From Kingdonia uniflora (lineage: Eukaryota > Streptophyta > Magnoliopsida > Ranunculales > Circaeasteraceae): a stretch of DNA of 64,000 nt. This document shows, in pieces, positions 59,813 through 64,000 of the stretch. The position numbers were made by a program, and so were the translations under genes. The stretch covers positions 468,533 to 532,532 of the forward strand of contig JACGCM010001026.1 in assembly GCA_014058105.1 (NCBI GenBank), read 5' to 3'. The notes under the pieces are model-generated. The model saw only the letters and a program-made list of their open reading frames with translations. It was not told the DNA's origin and searched no databases. Every line of letters starts with the position of its first letter. Within the stretch, counting starts at the first letter, position 1.

Positions 59813-60406
59813 AACTCTACTAAATCTCTGCGATTTAAACAAATGTAGAAACTTGTTTCATATCAAAGACTCAAACAGGCATAAGATAAGGTAAATGTAA
59901 TACTACCCTTCATCTCTTTCAATATGTTTATAACATTTCTAGAGTTAAATCAAAATTCAACCTGGTTTAACTCAATCAATCTATGCGATTGAAACAAATG
60001 TAGAAACTTGCTTCATATCAAAGACTCAAACTGGCATAAGATAAGGCAAATGTAATACTAACCTTCATTTCTTTCAATATGTCTACAACATCTCTATAGT
60101 TAAATCAAAATTCAACCTGGTTTAACTCAATCATTCTCTGCGATTGAAATAAATTTAAAAACTTGTTTCATATCAAAGGCTCAAACATGCATAAGATAAA
60201 ACAAAGGTAATACTAACCTTCATCTCTTTCAATATGTCTATAACATTTTTATAGTTAAATCAAATTCAATTTGGTTTAACTCAACTCATTTCTGCGATTG
60301 GAATAAATGTAAAAACTTGTTTTATATCAAAGACCCCACTAGACATAAGATAAGACAAATTTCATACTAGCTTTCATCTATTTCACTATGTCTGCGACAG
60401 ATACTA
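59813..60406. repeat. 155-bp tandem repeat array after gypsy pol
   Basis: Four copies starting at 59813, 59969, 60124 and 60278 (periods 156, 155, 154), each opening AACTCAA or AACTCTA and containing CTGCGATT, AACTTGTTTCATATCAAAG and TAAATCAAA. The last copy is incomplete. It lies between the end of integrase and the 3' end of the antisense frame. Confidence 0.93.
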
Positions 60407-60484
60407 TTTATTTTTAGGTCATATTACAGTTGATATTTTTTCTGTTGATGGGATGTCAGTCATGCTTTACCCTTCGGCAAGTGG

Positions 60485-63238
60485 TCAAACAGAGTTTAGC
60501 TTGCGAGTTACAATAACTCTGCCCCTCTCTATCAGATCAGCAGGTCGAGGGCCTAAGTTACTTTCCATGAAGGCCATACAATTTCCCCAATCTATACTCA
60601 CTTTACAAATGCATCCCTTGTTAGACAAGCTCTTAAACAAGGTATCTCGTTCTAACTCAAGTCTTTTTATTTCCTCTACAAAATACGCAACAGTCAACTT
60701 TAACAGGTCTTCCCGCGATGCATGAGCTACAACGATCCTTGAAAAGTTACATCTCACCTTCTCAAGACTTGACTCCAAATGCGAGTACCTGTTCTTCTGA
60801 TGTACCATTTCCATGTCCGTCAGATCATAAGAGGCTATATTCTCTTCTACTTTTTTGTAATATTTAGCTGATTCAGTCTGAAGAACAACCTCCAAGTTCG
60901 CCACCTGAGCGTACAATGTCACGATTTCTGTATTCAATTCTTCACTGGCAGAAATACCCTTTAACAAGTCGTCTTTCTTCTTCATCAAAACTTCCTTCGC
61001 CCTGATTTCCCCTTCCAAGACCTTTTCTCTGATAAGAGCCGCATCCAGTTTGTGCTGACAGTCCCTTAAGTTTGTATTTCCTTTCTATACATGTCCTTAA
61101 ATTCGTGCCACATCACCTTCCAGCTCTCTAATTCGACCTCAAAGGCTAATTACATCACCTTGGACTAGAGGAACTCTAACCTCAGTTATACTTCCCTCTC
61201 GAGCGCTCTCTGGCCTTGGTTTTCTTGACACGTGCATTTGTGCCAATTCGGTCTTTAATCGTGCTACCCTCTCATTTAATTCGTTACACCTTCGTTGCAT
61301 CTCCCGAAACTCCATATCCTTGGCAGGTAAGGCTATTTGCAAGTGTTCGACTGCAGCTTCCGAGGCTGATAACTGTTCTCGAGCTACCTTCAGCTCGTTA
61401 TTTTTTTTGATCAATTTTTATTTCAGTCGCTCCAGCTCGCTTCTACAATTATGAAGATCAGTTCGAAACTGCCCTTCCAATCTTTCCAGGGCCTGAATAC
61501 GGTATTGTGCCATTTCAACTTGCTTACTCTTAATCATCATTGTGTAAACTCGACTTTGAAGCTTCGTAGCGTATCCTTTAACCTCTGCAAGATCTTTTAT
61601 CCCCTTCTCAATTTCGGCATCTTTCTCCTCGACCTTGCGAGTGAGGTCAACAACCATTTGGTTGGCTTTAACAAATTTTAAATGCACCTTCACGTGATGA
61701 TCTTCTCTGTTTTCAGTTGCCTCCCTCACCCTATGAAACTCCTCAGCGAATTCTCAGTAACAGTAGAGTGCCTCATTTTCTCGAGCGCAAACTGAATCCA
61801 ATTCGACCTACATAATAATAGATATATTATATACAACTCGATTTAGAAAAGTCATCAACATGATGTGTGTCTTATTTCTAAGAAGATATCTGCATTTCTA
61901 ACATCTACTGTGTGTAACTACTTCTAGCCTTAAAGGTCGAAACACAAGCCCAGATAGGTGCTCCATGACATACATTTCAAAGTCTAAGGTACATATTTAT
62001 GATATTCCACTTTATCTAAATACTTTGAATTTTTCTACGCCCTATAATTAGTATGGTTTTCATAAAGCTGATAGTAAGTTTTTAGTCTAGCTCTACATTT
62101 TATGTTATCTAATTTACTTGGTAGCTTTATGTCGATATAGCATACAAGTCAGAAGACCTATTCTGATCTAACCTGCAGCTCCGCTTGCGAAGACAACAAG
62201 GCTGTAGAGGTCTTTCTTTCCCCGGTAAGCCCAGTCTTTAGATTTTTTATTCTGAGACTCATTTCTCTAAGTGCCTACAAGAGGTTTACAAAAGCGTCAA
62301 CCTACAAAAGTCTATTCAATACGCACAAGTACAACAATTTACAAGACATTTCAAAATATTCATACAAATCATTTCTCTACCCTACCTTCTCATTGTCGCC
62401 CCTCTGGGAGTTCGGTGTCATCCCTTGAGTGTCTAGCACCGTCTGGCGGGAGACACGTAAACCATCAACAACAACTCTGGCCGCACATCTTTATACTATC
62501 TTCATCATCACCTCCTCAACTAGGTGTCTACCTTAATATATCCACCTCATCCTCAGAATATCCCTTCAACATCAGGTGGTGCCCTAGCCTTTTACGCTCT
62601 GCCTCCACCTCCTCCTCCTCCATATTCACCCTCACCTCTGCTTGTAGATGGCCAATCGCCACAGCATGAGAAGCCTTCAAAGCCTCTAACTTCTTTGCTT
62701 CCTTAAGAGCATCGGCCTTCGCTCGAGCTACCTGCTTTTCAAGCTTGATTTTAACTTTCATCAGCTCAGATTTTTCTTCTTCCAATCCGAGCCAAATTCC
62801 CTTCACCATACGAGCAACCTGCACAAAACAAATTGACCTCAGCGTGAGTTCGAAACGCAAGAAATATTTACAAGATCAAACATCAATACATACCATCTTG
62901 CTCAGATCCTCCTCTCCATGAAGAGTTTCCAGCTTGGCCCTTTCCTCCACTACTTCGAGATTGTCCTCAGTGGCAGGTCGCTCTTCAGTGACCTTTTCCC
63001 CTGACCTCCCTGATGGTTCGATCCTCCTCCTTTTGTCTTTTCCGTTACCCTTACCACTTCTGGTGGTACCAGAGGCCGACGTACACTTCAACATTTGTTT
63101 CTTAGTAAACATTTGAACTAATTTGCTCGACGTAATAGACTCCGGCTGAACCAAACTGTCTATTCTAGGGGTCTTGGCCACATTGACTCGGCCTTCACCC
63201 CCAGTTCCTCTCTTCTTCCCATCATCAACGCCTGCCAT
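60485..63238 (-). pseudogene. Antisense spliced coiled-coil ORF of the gypsy element
   Basis: Read on the minus strand. Exon 1 (62894-63238) starts MAGVDDGKKRGTGGEG and is basic, with KGNGKDKRRRIEPSGRSG like a nuclear signal. It splices by a good GT-AG intron to exon 2 (62532-62818, KSELMKVKIKLEKQVARAKA, ending GYSEDEVDI). Another joint links STALLSSQAELQ (donor near 62171) to VELDSVCAREN (acceptor near 61812). The rest, 61729-60485, is coiled coil with IKRLELERDTLFKSLSNKG near the end. A few stops break it. Antisense ORFs between pol and 3' LTR are known in Tat elements such as Grande; their function is not known. Its end resembles that of the plus-strand gene at 48226-53032. Confidence 0.65.
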
Positions 63239-64000
63239 CAGCCTGGTCAATTTAGATTTTTAAACCTTTTTTGACTTACTTCCAATCCTCTTCTTTCTAT
63301 TAAGGCCGAGTCCTTCCAACACAAACTCGAGCTCAACCTTTTCCTCCACAACTTCTTCCAACAGTGAATGTTTCCTCTCCACTCAAGACTTTGGGCCTGC
63401 CATGCACAACATTTATTATTATCACCAAAAGATCATCGGTTCAAACATATCAATATTATATACTTTATGCATTGTTATACTTACTTTGTTTTACAGTTCT
63501 AAATAGAAGATCCAAAGTTTCCTCATCCGCCTCTCGGAGACAATTACCTACCCTTTACCCTATTGCTTGTCATTTCAGCTCGACCTGCTAAATTGAAATC
63601 GAAGAGCGACGCCTGCCTGCGTTCGCACAAAATATATTCCCCACCACTGGCCTGATATTCGTCACCCCAAAAACTGTAGTACTCTCAGGGATCTTTTCTC
63701 ACTTTTTCCCCTCATTCCCTCCCATTGTTCATTCAGAGTATCGCAAATTGGGGGGTTTTTTTCTTCCTCCCACATATTCCCATTCATTGAACAGGAAATG
63801 GCTCCACGTATTCATACTCCCCCGTCGCCAATGTAAGGGAGACTCACTTGTATCGAATTTTAAATAGTATAATATAAAAACCCTCTAAATTCAATCCAAA
63901 CACTCCCATCAAAATATTCTAATGAATCGATTCTATATCCCCTATCCTCATTTTTTATGTCCTCCTCCAAGTCGTCCAGCCAATAAAAATATCTTCCCTC
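63239..64000. other. Right edge: antisense ORF upstream region, possible 3' LTR start
   Basis: Minus-strand sequence near 63500-63610 still shows a coding-like piece (FDFNLAGRAEMTSNRVKG) that may belong upstream of the antisense frame. At 63834 TGTAAGGGAGACTCAC begins sequence that could be an LTR, since the CGCCAATGTA context is common next to LTRs, but it does not match the 5' LTR beyond the first few bases. The window ends before this can be settled. Confidence 0.35.

Larger units (their letters stand above)
53737..63833 (+). mobile_element. Ty3/gypsy LTR retrotransposon, Tat-type, decayed
   Basis: 5' LTR, primer site, gag, protease, RT, RNase H, a second archaeal-type RNase H, and integrase follow in order on the plus strand, then a tandem array and an antisense spliced frame. 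The extra RNase H (aRH) and an antisense ORF between pol and the 3' LTR are known features of the plant Tat lineage (Retand, Grande, Ogre relatives). The 3' LTR is not confirmed in the window: 63834 begins TGTAAGGGAG, similar to the LTR start only for a few bases, so the right limit is an estimate. Many stops and frameshifts show an old insertion. Confidence 0.8.

Noticed and set aside
63834..64000. TGTAAGGGAG as start of the gypsy 3' LTR
   Set aside because: Only the first few bases resemble the 5' LTR start TGTAGGGACA; the next 150 bases do not align, so it is listed only as a possibility.

Overview
The window is nuclear DNA of a flowering plant, most likely a eudicot. It is AT-rich, its genes are split by GT-AG introns, and the gene families (NPY-type NPH3 protein, HOOKLESS1-like acetyltransferase, TM9SF protein, plastid M17 aminopeptidase, At2g45590-type receptor kinase) are plant or pan-eukaryotic. 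Between and inside the genes lie plant-type copia, gypsy, PIF/Harbinger, hAT, LINE and SINE sequences. I cannot name the species.

Layout. 56-2107 (-): single-exon receptor-like kinase with a very long insert before its APE motif. 4359-7830 (-): six-exon TM9SF (EMP70) Golgi/endosome protein. 8194-12474: decayed PIF/Harbinger element with a broken HARBI1-like nuclease. 12630-13059 and 15013-15410: two MITEs, the second with a perfect 8-bp target duplication. 16073-19078: candidate TIR element holding Myb/SANT-like and LINE relics. 20078-24128 (+) and 24430-25790 (-): an NPY-like gene and a HOOKLESS1-like gene, tail to tail about 300 bp apart, a pairing also known in Arabidopsis. 27212-33776: complete-ended but damaged copia retrotransposon with 5-bp target duplications. 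35633-42326 (-): ten-exon plastid leucyl aminopeptidase. 42256-44421: tandem duplication of the aminopeptidase 5' end, with a MITE in one copy only.

The right third (about 45.7-64 kb) is retroelement territory. A plus-oriented gypsy element with a second, archaeal-type RNase H domain (Tat-type architecture) starts with an LTR at 53737 and a primer site at 54358, and runs through gag, protease, RT, two RNase H domains and integrase to 59577. It is followed by a 155-bp tandem repeat array and then an antisense, spliced, coiled-coil reading frame (60485-63238). Just upstream, at 48226-53032, a related coiled-coil frame lies on the opposite strand, again followed by tandem repeats of about 160 bp. 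The two cassettes face each other like mirror images. Most in-frame stops here look like C-to-T decay of CAG, CAA, CGA or TGG codons.

The five intact host genes (kinase, TM9SF, NPY-like, HLS1-like, aminopeptidase) do not form an operon or pathway. Only the NPY/HLS1 pair has a contextual link, as both families act in auxin-dependent development. All exon limits were read by eye from splice sites and protein continuity; no database search was run.
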